Below are positions 1-7,834 of a stretch of 64,000 nt of DNA, piece by piece (within the stretch, counting starts at the first letter, position 1; the number at the start of each line of letters is the position of its first letter). The DNA is from Jejuia sp047345485 (GTDB lineage Bacteria; Bacteroidota; Bacteroidia; Flavobacteriales; Flavobacteriaceae): positions 310,001 through 374,000 of the forward strand of contig NZ_JBLFEN010000002.1 in the NCBI RefSeq assembly GCF_047345485.1, in the 5' to 3' direction. Made by a program: the position numbers and the translations under genes. The notes below the pieces were generated by a model that saw only the letters and a program-made list of their open reading frames with translations, was not told the origin of the DNA and made no database searches.

Positions 1-3000
1 AAACATCTAATTGACCTAAAAATTCTTCAACCGAAATATCACGGTATGCCTCAGGAATTAAATTCAGTACTTCAACATCTTCAAACTCATTTTGCAAATC
101 TAATTCTCTTGCTAAAATTAATAGCTTTCTCGCTACATCATTTCCAGAGAAATCTTCACGAGGATCTGGTTCGGTATAACCTTTATCCACCGTTTCTTGT
201 ATAATTTCACTAAATGGCTTGTCTTCAACCGAAAAATTATTGAATAAATAACTTAATGTACCCGAAAACACACCGCGAATTCTTGTGATATTTTCACCAG
301 ATTCGTGTAATAACTTAATGGTATCAATTAAAGGCAAACCTGCGCCAACCGTAGTTTCATACAAATATTCCTTATTATTTTCATCTAAGTGTTCTCTTAA
401 TTCGGTATAGAACTCATGAGAAACGGTGTTGGCTATTTTGTTGGACGACACCAAATCAAAACCAGCTTCAACTAGTGGCATATAGTTTTTATAAAACACC
501 TCGCTTGCTGTATTATCTACGGCGATTAAATTTTCTAAATGATGATTTTTAGCAAATGTGATAATATCTTCAATCGAACTTTCAAAATTACTAGATGCAA
601 TAGCTTTTCTCCAATCGCCATTTGCACCATTTTTATCGAGCAATAACTTACGCGAATTCGCAATAGCAAATACGTTTAAGTTAATGCCTTTACGTTTTTC
701 TATCTCGTCTTTCGATTTTAAAATCTGATCGATTAATGCGCCACCAACGCCACCATGTCCAAAAATAGCAATATTTATCTTTTTCGATATACCAAAAATC
801 TCTCCATGAATTACATTTACTGCTTTATTCAGTTGTGATTTCTTAACTACCAAGCTAACGTTTTTTCCAGTAACCGTGTTATTGAACAACAAGGGTGTAA
901 TCTGATTTTTAATGAGTGCATTAAATGGCTTGCTAAAAGAACTCAAAGCAATCCCCACAATAGAAATTACCGCCACATCATCCACAACATCAATTTTATT
1001 AACATCTTGCGAATAAAAATCACTTTCAAACTCGCGTTCCAAGGCAATTACCGCTTGTGTGGCTTGGTCTGCATCAATAATTAATCCGATACCACGCTCT
1101 GAAGAGCCTTGAGATACAATGCTCACGCTAATACCATAATTACTTAACGCTCCAAAAATACGAGCATCTACGCCAATTTTTCCTAGCAATCCGCGACCTT
1201 CAAAATTTAATAATGCTACATTATCTAAAACAGATAAACTCGTTACCTCTTTAGTGCTTGGTTTTGCCGTAATTAGCGTGCCTTCATCATCTGCATTAAA
1301 AGTATTTAAAATGCGAAGGTTGATGTTTTTTTCAACTAATGGAATAATCGTTTTGGCATGTAATACCGATGTGCCGAAGTTTGCCAACTCATTAGCTTCA
1401 CTAAACGAGAGTTCTCTAATTTGTTTTGCATCTGGCACTAAATCAGGGTTTGCAGTATAAATACCACTAACATGCGTATAATTTTGCAACTCTTCAGCAT
1501 CTAGATAATTAGCTAAAAGTGCCGCGGTATAATTACTACCATTTCTCCCTAACGTAGTAGTTTCATCTTTTAAATTAGAAGCAATAAAACCAGTCACCAC
1601 GTGTACTACATTTTTATGCGTGCTAAAATATGCTTGTGTATTTTCCTTAGATAATTTAGATAACGGTTGTGCATTACCAAAAATATCATCGGTTTTTATC
1701 AACTCACGAGCATCGGTAGCTTTTGCAGAGATACTGTTTTTATTCAATAAATTTGAAATCAGCTTTACTGATAACAATTCACCTTGTGCTAAAATAGTAT
1801 CCTTAGTTTTTTTACTGCAATCGCGTAATAAACTAACACCTTCAAACAACTTTTCTAAAACTAAAAATTCTTCAGAAAAATCAATAGTTTTTGAGGGCTC
1901 AGATTGATACGCCTTAAACACTTTTAAATCTTCTTGATACGATTCGCCTTTCTGAGCTTTATTTAAAATAGCCTCTAAATCATCTGTAGCAGAACCACGA
2001 GCCGAAACCACAATCGCAATACGATCGCCAGCTTCAATTTTAGCTTTTATAATTGAAAGTACGGTTTCCAAACCTTTTCCATTGGCTAAGGATTTGCCGC
2101 CAAACTTTAATATTTTCATTGGTTTTCTTTTAGAATGTGGCACAAAAATGCCTTCTATAATTTTTTCAAGCTGATCGTACTCCATAAGAAAAGCATCGTG
2201 CCCATGTACCGAATGAATTTCGTTATACGTAACATTTGGGTGTGTTAATGCTAATTGACGATGTGTTTCACGGTTTTCTTCGGCAGTAAAAAACAAATCA
2301 GAGTCTACACCAACAATATGAATTTTAGCTTCAATATTTTCTAACACATTAAAATTACTGGCTCTACCTTTAGTAACATCTATGCTTTTCAGCAACTGAT
2401 TCATTAATTTATACGCCGATAATTGAAACCGCTCCTGTAATTTTTTACCATGATGCAGCAACCAACTCTCCACATTAAAAATCTCTAAATCGTCGTTTTT
2501 TGAACGCTTAAAACGTTCTTTAAACGACTCTGGTGTACGATAACACAACATGGCATGCATTCTAGCATCATGCACTGGGTGTTTAGAATTTAGTAAAAAC
2601 TGCTCTTGTATTTGGCAATTGGCAATCAACCAATCTGTAGATTTCCAATCGGTAGCCACTACTATCAAATGCTCAGTAACATCAGGCTTTATAACTGCCA
2701 TTTCCCATGCAATACCACCACCTAAAGAACCGCCTATTACAGCAAATAATTGTCCTGTTTTAAGAATATCCAATCCCTGTAAAAATAATTTCGCTACATC
2801 ACGCGCCACAAAATCCTTATAGTTATCAATCACAAAACCATCAAAGCTATTTCCTGGAATGTTAAATGCCAAAACCGAGTATAGTTTCGTATCAATTACT
2901 TTACCATCACCCACTAAATCTTTCCACCAACCATTTTCACCTGCTACGTCACTATTCCCAGTCAACGCATGGTTTACCAATACAATTGGCGCATCACCTA

Positions 3001-3103
3001 AAGGCTTACCAAACACTTGGTAACTCAGCTTAATTGTAGGGTTAATCACGCCACTTTCGGTGGTATAATTTGAAATTGTAATATGTTGTAATTCGTTTAT
3101 CAA
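1..3103 (-). CDS. metX-thrA: Homoserine O-acetyltransferase / aspartate kinase / homoserine dehydrogenase fusion (3' end outside window)
   Basis: One open frame of at least 1034 codons joins three enzymes. Residues 1 to about 325 are a MetX alpha/beta hydrolase with nucleophile motif GGSLGG, an Asp in VDSDLF and a His in HGHDAF. From residue 329 (KILKFGGKSLANG) follows an aspartokinase with two ACT-like segments, and from about residue 777 a homoserine dehydrogenase with the NAD(P) motif FGHGGVGGAL. It should phosphorylate aspartate, reduce aspartate semialdehyde to homoserine and acylate homoserine for methionine synthesis. The start is TTG at 3101-3103, because an in-frame TAG lies two codons upstream and no ATG precedes the conserved MetX residues. 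It lies downstream of metY and its SAM riboswitch on the same strand. The stop codon is beyond base 1. Confidence 0.93.
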   Translation of the reverse strand, partial: MINELQHITISNYTTESGVINPTIKLSYQVFGKPLGDAPIVLVNHALTGNSDVAGENGWWKDLVGDGKVIDTKLYSVLAFNIPGNSFDGFVIDNYKDFVARDVAKLFLQGLDILKTGQLFAVIGGSLGGGIAWEMAVIKPDVTEHLIVVATDWKSTDWLIANCQIQEQFLLNSKHPVHDARMHAMLCYRTPESFKERFKRSKNDDLEIFNVESWLLHHGKKLQERFQLSAYKLMNQLLKSIDVTKGRASNFNVLENIEAKIHIVGVDSDLFFTAEENRETHRQLALTHPNVTYNEIHSVHGHDAFLMEYDQLEKIIEGIFVPHSKRKPMKILKFGGKSLANGKGLETVLSIIKAKIEAGDRIAIVVSARGSATDDLEAILNKAQKGESYQEDLKVFKAYQSEPSKTIDFSEEFLVLEKLFEGVSLLRDCSKKTKDTILAQGELLSVKLISNLLNKNSISAKATDARELIKTDDIFGNAQPLSKLSKENTQAYFSTHKNVVHVVTGFIASNLKDETTTLGRNGSNYTAALLANYLDAEELQNYTHVSGIYTANPDLVPDAKQIRELSFSEANELANFGTSVLHAKTIIPLVEKNINLRILNTFNADDEGTLITAKPSTKEVTSLSVLDNVALLNFEGRGLLGKIGVDARIFGALSNYGISVSIVSQGSSERGIGLIIDADQATQAVIALEREFESDFYSQDVNKIDVVDDVAVISIVGIALSSFSKPFNALIKNQITPLLFNNTVTGKNVSLVVKKSQLNKAVNVIHGEIFGISKKINIAIFGHGGVGGALIDQILKSKDEIEKRKGINLNVFAIANSRKLLLDKNGANGDWRKAIASSNFESSIEDIITFAKNHHLENLIAVDNTASEVFYKNYMPLVEAGFDLVSSNKIANTVSHEFYTELREHLDENNKEYLYETTVGAGLPLIDTIKLLHESGENITRIRGVFSGTLSYLFNNFSVEDKPFSEIIQETVDKGYTEPDPREDFSGNDVARKLLILARELDLQNEFEDVEVLNLIPEAYRDISVEEFLGQLDV

Positions 3104-3119
3104 AGTCTATTTATTCTTT

Positions 3120-3255
3120 GGGCGTTACCCAGTCGGGTCGGGCTATTCGCTATATCTTTTTTTAGTTTGTTCTCGATACAAATTTGCTCATACTTCACAA
3201 ATTCACTCGAACTAACACTAAAAAAAGGATGCCGCTACTATCCCTAACGCGGGCG
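3120..3255 (-). repeat. Structured intergenic repeat, copy A (possibly Flavo-1-type RNA)
   Basis: Read on the minus strand it begins GCGTTAGGGAT, continues AGCGGCATCC, and ends AGCCCGACCC then TAACGCCC. The outer helix pairs 3122-3127 with 3245-3250 (GCGTTA/TAACGC). A run of T pairs with a run of A inside it, closing a further long imperfect hairpin. It shares its conserved blocks with the copies at 5154 and 30339. The likeness to the Rfam Flavo-1 family is from memory and needs a covariance-model search. Confidence 0.65.
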
Positions 3256-3319
3256 TATCTGCCAAATTCGTTTTTAAACCGCAAGGCTTTTATACACTTG
3301 CAAATTATTTTATTTATAA

Positions 3320-3348
3320 ACCTCACAGATTTCAAAAACCTGTGAGGT
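3320..3348. repeat. Palindromic repeat, copy 1
   Basis: A 29-base near-palindrome (ACCTCACAG...CTGTGAGGT, with one mismatch between the arms). It is nearly identical to the 31-base palindromes at 25822-25852 and 30238-30268. It sits between metY and the metX-thrA fusion, so in the transcript it would form a hairpin. No run of T directly follows on the minus strand, so it is not a clear terminator. Confidence 0.8.
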
Positions 3349-3372
3349 GTTATTCTTGCTAGTTAATTCAAG

Positions 3373-4647
3373 TTATATCTTAGCAAACGCCTGTTTTAAA
3401 TCCGCTTTTAAATCTTCAATATCCTCAATACCTACAGATAATCTAATTAAATCAGGAGACACACCTGCCGATGCTTGTTCCGCCTCGTCTAATTGCTGAT
3501 GCGTAGTACTTGATGGGTGAATAATTAAAGATTTTGTATCACCAATATTGGCTAATAACGAAAATAGTTGGGTTTCATCAGCTATGGTTTTTGCTGCATC
3601 AAAGCCTCCTTTATGGCCAAACGTTACAATACCACTTTGCCCTTTTGGCAAGTACTTTTTAGCCAAAGTATTGTATGTACTACTTTCTAAACCAGGATAG
3701 TTTACCCAAGCCACTTCATCTTGCGCTTCTAACCAAGTTGCTAATTCTAAAGCATTTTCACTGTGTTGTTTAATTCTAACAGGCAAGGTTTCTAAACCTT
3801 GAATGATGTTGAATGCATTAGTTGGACTCATAGCCCCACCAAAATCTCTTAATCCTTCTAGTATTAATTTAAACGTGTACGATGCAGCACCTAAAGTTTC
3901 GTAATATTTTAAACCGTGGTATCCAGCGGAAGGCTCAGTAAATTCTGGAAATTTTCCGTTGGCCCAATTAAAAGTTCCTGCGTCTATAATAGCACCACCT
4001 AAAGATGTTCCTTGTCCGCCAATATATTTTGTTAATGAATGGATTACTATGTTTGCCCCATGTTTAATTGGGTTTAATAAAGCTGGAGTTGCTACAGTAT
4101 TATCTACAATAAATGGCACACCTGCTGCTTTAGAATGTTCTGAAATCGCTTCCAAATCCAATACATCTAGTTTTGGATTTCCTAAAGATTCTACAAAAAA
4201 TGCTCTTGTATTATCTTGTACAGCGTTTTTAAAATTATCAGGATTTGAAGCATCAACAAACGTAGTTGTAATACCTAATCTTGGAAGTGTAACGCTTAAT
4301 AAGTTATACGTTCCACCATATAAACTACTTGATGCTACAACATGGTCTCCAGCTTTTAAAAGCGTTAACAAACCTGTAGCAATTGCAGCAGTTCCTGATG
4401 CAAAAACTACTGCTCCAATACCGCCTTCTACAGCTGCTAAACGCTCTTGTAAAATTTGATTGGTTGGGTTGTTTAAACGTGTGTAAATAAATCCTAATTC
4501 TTGTAATGAAAACAGATTTGCAGCATGGTCTGAATCGTTAAAAACGTAAGATGTTGTTTGGTAAATAGGTACAGCTCTTGCTCCTCCGTTTGATGCTACA
4601 TCGTGTCCTGCGTGTAATGCGTTTGTTGCTAATTTTTGATCGCTCAT
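3373..4647 (-). CDS. metY: O-acetylhomoserine aminocarboxypropyltransferase (sulfhydrylase)
   Basis: A PLP enzyme of the Cys/Met metabolism family, about 424 residues, that makes homocysteine from O-acetylhomoserine and sulfide. It begins MSDQKLATNALHAGHD and contains YTRLNNPTNQILQERLAAVEGG, the cofactor Asp in FIVDNTVATP, and the PLP lysine in VIHSLTKYIGGQG. Length and motifs match the MetY group rather than shorter MetB/MetC. The frame is open 22 codons further upstream, but family alignment favours the Met at 4647. It lies directly behind a SAM-I riboswitch and ahead of metX-thrA, so it is probably repressed when SAM is plentiful. Confidence 0.94.
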   Translation of the reverse strand: MSDQKLATNALHAGHDVASNGGARAVPIYQTTSYVFNDSDHAANLFSLQELGFIYTRLNNPTNQILQERLAAVEGGIGAVVFASGTAAIATGLLTLLKAGDHVVASSSLYGGTYNLLSVTLPRLGITTTFVDASNPDNFKNAVQDNTRAFFVESLGNPKLDVLDLEAISEHSKAAGVPFIVDNTVATPALLNPIKHGANIVIHSLTKYIGGQGTSLGGAIIDAGTFNWANGKFPEFTEPSAGYHGLKYYETLGAASYTFKLILEGLRDFGGAMSPTNAFNIIQGLETLPVRIKQHSENALELATWLEAQDEVAWVNYPGLESSTYNTLAKKYLPKGQSGIVTFGHKGGFDAAKTIADETQLFSLLANIGDTKSLIIHPSSTTHQQLDEAEQASAGVSPDLIRLSVGIEDIEDLKADLKQAFAKI

Positions 4648-4679
4648 TTTTCTAAATATTTTAGTCTTAGTTAAACTTA

Positions 4680-4702
4680 AAGATTCCCGTATCTGCGAGA
4701 AT
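4680..4702 (-). terminator. Possible expression platform of the SAM riboswitch
   Basis: On the minus strand, ATTCTCG (4702-4696) can pair with CGGGAAT (4689-4683), giving a 7-bp stem with one G-U pair, followed by CTTTAAGTTT. It lies between the aptamer and the metY start, where a terminator would act. The U-tract is weak, so this assignment is tentative. Confidence 0.35.
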
Positions 4703-4810
4703 AACAAATTCAATAGTAACTTTAACGCTAAAGCATTTAAAGCGTACTTTTCAACTTAATAGAAAAATGTTATAAAGAAGTATTAAAATTACTTGGTAAG
4801 TAATTTGTGA

Positions 4811-4931
4811 GTTATCTATCTAAACATCGATAAATGAATCGATAATTCAAGTAGAATTTAGCACCTTCTTTAATAAGTTTAAAGGGTTGCTAAGGTTTCA
4901 TTGGGTCTATCCCTCCACCTTTCTTGATAAC
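4811..4931 (-). promoter_or_regulatory. SAM-I (S-box) riboswitch upstream of metY
   Basis: The minus-strand RNA shows the S-box consensus in order: P1 GTTATC, AAGAAAGGTGGAGGGA, TAGACCCAATGAAACC, TTAGCAACC and AAGGTGCTAAATTC, ending in GATAAC. The P1 helix pairs 4926-4931 with 4811-4816. It lies 164 bases ahead of metY. Binding of S-adenosylmethionine would be expected to switch off metY and probably the following metX-thrA gene. Confidence 0.93.
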
Positions 4932-5153
4932 ATTTACGGAAATTTTTTAAAATAAATTTTTGCGTTACTTCAAAATTTTACATTTAAAACTTTTCCTTTC
5001 AATTATGTGTTTGAACGTTGCGATTGCAAATATCGTGTAGAAAAGTTAATCTGCAAATTTTTTAAGACAAAATTTTGTTTGATCGTTTTTCTAAGAAATA
5101 AATCTTGCTAGTATATATGTACTTTTGGTATAAACCGAAGTTAGTATATGAGT
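4932..5153. other. AT-rich upstream region of the metY leader
   Basis: This stretch should hold the promoter of the SAM riboswitch transcript (minus strand). I see AT-rich sequence but no convincing -33/-7 pair and no coding potential. Confidence 0.4.
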
Positions 5154-5240
5154 GCGCAAGGGATTGCAGTGGCAGCTTTTGGCGAGGCGCGCATCGAGCC
5201 AAAACTATTAACGGAAAGCCCGACCCTTGTGGTTGCGCCC
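5154..5240 (+). repeat. Structured intergenic repeat, copy B
   Basis: Plus-strand copy of the element also found at 3120 and 30339. The outer helix pairs GCGCAA (5154-5159) with TTGCGC (5233-5238). An inner helix pairs TTTTGGC (5177-5183) with GCCAAAA (5198-5204). Conserved blocks are GGGATTGCAG near the start and GGAAAGCCCGACCC near the end. The outer helix differs in sequence from copies A and C but keeps pairing, which argues for selection or inheritance as a folded RNA or DNA hairpin. Confidence 0.7.
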
Positions 5241-5247
5241 AAAATAA

Positions 5248-5276
5248 AATAAGAGCCCTAAAACTGGGCTCTTATT
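5248..5276 (-). terminator. Terminator of the leuA-leuB unit
   Basis: An 11-base-pair stem AATAAGAGCCC/GGGCTCTTATT with a 7-base loop. On the minus strand it is followed by TTATTTT, so it ends transcription 60 bases past the leuB stop codon. Confidence 0.8.
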
Positions 5277-5336
5277 CTAGGACGTCTCCTAATGTTTAGT
5301 TTGGTATTTAATTGTATTGGTGACTAATTCAAATAA

Positions 5337-6455
5337 TTAAATAATTGTGGATTGTCCTAAGTGAATATTAGTAAAGTTTAGATTTGTTTCTTCTGGATTA
5401 TTTATAAAATCTTCAATAAAATCACCTACTTTACTTGTAGTGATATTGTCGTATTTTGTATTTAAATCTGGTGTTGTAATATGCAACTTAAGGGATTTAT
5501 CTACTGCTTCTCGTATTAAAGCCGCTTCATCTGATAAGTTAAAATGATCGAGTAACATGGCTGCTGACAAAATGGAAGCTATAGGATTAGCTACTCCTTT
5601 ATTTTTAACATTAGAGCAAGCACCGTGGATAGGCTCGAACATAGCAAACGTATCACCTATAGATGCTGAGGCTAATAAGCCTATTGATCCAACAATAACA
5701 CTAGCTTCTTCTGATAGAATATCGCCAAACATATTTTCAGTAAGTATAACATCAAATTGTTTTGGATTCATGATAAGTTCTACAGCGGCATTATCTATAT
5801 ACAAGAAATTTAAATCTACATCTGGATATTGTTTTGCCAAATCTTTTACAACACGACGCCACAAACGCGAGGTTTCTAAAACATTGGCTTTATCTACTAA
5901 AGTAATTTTATGCTTCCTAGATTGTGCTGCTTTAAATGCGGCATGGGCAATACGCTCTATTTCGTAACGATGGTATTCACACACATCAGATGCAATAGTA
6001 CCATCTTCACTTAAGTTACGATCTCCAAAATAGATACCACCAGTAAGTTCTCTGTAAATTAAAATATTGGTGTCTTTTATCTGCTTTACTTTTAATGAAG
6101 ATTTGGTTAACAAATCGTCATATGCTATAACAGGCCTTATATTAGTGTGTAGTTCTAAAGCTTTACGAATACCTAAAAGCCCTTGTTCTGGGCGCACTTT
6201 AGCATCCGGATCCCTATCATAGGCTGTATCACCAATGGCTCCAAATAATACGGCATCGGTATCTTTACATAATGCTATGGTTTCCTGCGGAAGCGGATCG
6301 TTTTTTTTATCAATTGCAGCCGCACCAACTAACCCGTATTTAAAATTAAAAGTATGCTCGAAAGCCAACCCAATAGCTTTTAGCACCTTCACTGCTTCGG
6401 CAGTTACTTCTGGGCCTATACCGTCTCCTGGTAAAATAGCTATGTTTAATTCCAT
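5337..6455 (-). CDS. leuB: 3-isopropylmalate dehydrogenase
   Basis: A 372-residue enzyme of leucine synthesis that oxidises and decarboxylates 3-isopropylmalate with NAD. It begins MELNIAILPGDGIGPEV. It shows the metal/substrate Arg-rich segment RELTGGIYFG, the catalytic Lys/Asp region (LVDKANVLETSRLWR) and the metal-binding segment NMFGDILSEEASVIVGSIGLL. The length is normal. It follows leuA by 60 bases on the same strand and is followed by a terminator. The leuC and leuD genes that complete the pathway are not in the window. Confidence 0.96.
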   Translation of the reverse strand: MELNIAILPGDGIGPEVTAEAVKVLKAIGLAFEHTFNFKYGLVGAAAIDKKNDPLPQETIALCKDTDAVLFGAIGDTAYDRDPDAKVRPEQGLLGIRKALELHTNIRPVIAYDDLLTKSSLKVKQIKDTNILIYRELTGGIYFGDRNLSEDGTIASDVCEYHRYEIERIAHAAFKAAQSRKHKITLVDKANVLETSRLWRRVVKDLAKQYPDVDLNFLYIDNAAVELIMNPKQFDVILTENMFGDILSEEASVIVGSIGLLASASIGDTFAMFEPIHGACSNVKNKGVANPIASILSAAMLLDHFNLSDEAALIREAVDKSLKLHITTPDLNTKYDNITTSKVGDFIEDFINNPEETNLNFTNIHLGQSTII

Positions 6456-6515
6456 TTTAATACTTTAATATATAATCTATTAAATATAGCGCGGTTTTAC
6501 ACTAAATTTATGCGA

Positions 6516-7691
6516 TTATGAAGATACAATTTCTTTATAAACCTTACTTCCTTCTATAATTTGATGGATATCACTATCATCAACTTCCTTTTTCTTATCA
6601 GCAAAATCTAAAAAACTACTGTAAATTTCGTCTAATTGTAATTTTGTGAGTTCGTAACCAATATTTTTTGCTCTATAAGCTAAGGCTGCTCGTCCGCTTC
6701 TAGCGGTTAATACAATAGCAGACTCTGTAACACCAACATCTTTAGGGTCTATTATCTCGTAAGTTTCACGGTTTTTGATGACACCATCTTGATGAATTCC
6801 AGAACTGTGTGCAAATGCATTAGCTCCAACAATAGCCTTATTTGGTTGTGTATAAATACCCATACTGTCTGATACTAACTGGCTAACACCATACAGCATT
6901 TCAGTTTGAATATTTGTATCTAAATTTAAATAAGGATGTTGCTTTAATATCATTACAACTTCTTCAAGCGCTGTGTTTCCTGCTCGTTCACCTATCCCGT
7001 TTATGGTACATTCTATTTGGCGTGCACCATTAATAACACCTTCTATAGAATTGGCAGTGGCTAAACCTAAATCATTATGGCAGTGGCACGATAAAATAGC
7101 TTTATCTATACCCTTCACATTTTCTTTTAAATATTTAATTTTTGCTCCGTATTCATGAGGTAAACAATAGCCTGTAGTGTCAGGAATATTTAAAACAGTA
7201 GCTCCCGCTTTAATAACCGCTTCACAAACTCTAGCTAGATATTCATTATCCGTTCTACCAGCATCTTCAGCATAAAACTCAACGTCTTCTACAAAAGACT
7301 TGGCATAACTAACTGCTTTAACTGCACGCTCAATTATAGCATCTTGGGTAGACTTAAATTTATGTTTTATATGAGACTCTGAAGTACCTATTCCCGTATG
7401 TATTCTTGGAGTTTTTGCATACTTTAATGCTTCAGCAGCAACTTTAATATCGTTTTCAACAGATCTTGTAAGACCACAAACTGTTGCATTTTTTACTATT
7501 TTAGATATTTCCTCGACTGATTTGAAATCTCCAGGACTTGAAACAGGGAAGCCAGCCTCAATAATATCTACTCCTAATTTATCAAGCTGTTCAGCAATAA
7601 TTAACTTCTGATCTGTATTTAACTTACAACCAGGAACTTGCTCCCCATCTCTTAGGGTAGTATCAAAAATTTGAACGTGATTATCAGACAT
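6516..7691 (-). CDS. leuA: 2-isopropylmalate synthase, short form
   Basis: A 391-residue enzyme that condenses 2-oxoisovalerate with acetyl-CoA, the first step of leucine synthesis. It begins with QIFDTTLRDGEQVPGCKL, the DRE-TIM barrel signature. It has the metal ligands in LSCHCHNDLGLATAN and the helper motif NGIGERAGN. The sequence ends soon after the catalytic part, so the C-terminal leucine-sensing domain of the 520-residue enzymes is missing, as is common in Bacteroidota. It is the first gene of a two-gene unit with leuB, divergent from the gene at 7835. Confidence 0.93.
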   Translation of the reverse strand: MSDNHVQIFDTTLRDGEQVPGCKLNTDQKLIIAEQLDKLGVDIIEAGFPVSSPGDFKSVEEISKIVKNATVCGLTRSVENDIKVAAEALKYAKTPRIHTGIGTSESHIKHKFKSTQDAIIERAVKAVSYAKSFVEDVEFYAEDAGRTDNEYLARVCEAVIKAGATVLNIPDTTGYCLPHEYGAKIKYLKENVKGIDKAILSCHCHNDLGLATANSIEGVINGARQIECTINGIGERAGNTALEEVVMILKQHPYLNLDTNIQTEMLYGVSQLVSDSMGIYTQPNKAIVGANAFAHSSGIHQDGVIKNRETYEIIDPKDVGVTESAIVLTARSGRAALAYRAKNIGYELTKLQLDEIYSSFLDFADKKKEVDDSDIHQIIEGSKVYKEIVSS

Positions 7692-7808
7692 TTATTAGAA
7701 TATATTTTCTTATTGTTACACGAATTTATATTTTGGTTTCGTAAAAGCTACTATTCATCTCATTTTTTTTACGATGTTTAACTTATTTATGATTGATTTA
7801 AATTACTG

Positions 7809-7834
7809 AAAATCAGATTTATAAATCTGATTTT
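7809..7834. promoter_or_regulatory. Perfect 26-bp palindrome next to a start codon
   Basis: The arms AAAATCAGATTTA and TAAATCTGATTTT are exact reverse complements with no spacer, and the palindrome ends at the base before the ATG at 7835. It could be an operator for a dimeric regulator in the leuA / 7835 divergent region, or an mRNA hairpin that hides the start codon. Confidence 0.6.

Noticed and set aside
3959..4459. 166-codon open frame opposite metY
   Set aside because: It lies wholly within metY on the other strand and shows no recognisable protein features.
4680..4713. Upstream extension of metY to 4713
   Set aside because: The extra 22 residues include the riboswitch expression platform and have no likeness to the family N-terminus, which begins at the Met at 4647.
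5105..5299. 64-codon open frame near 5105
   Set aside because: It covers the structured repeat and the leuB terminator; the translation follows the repeat and has no protein-like character.
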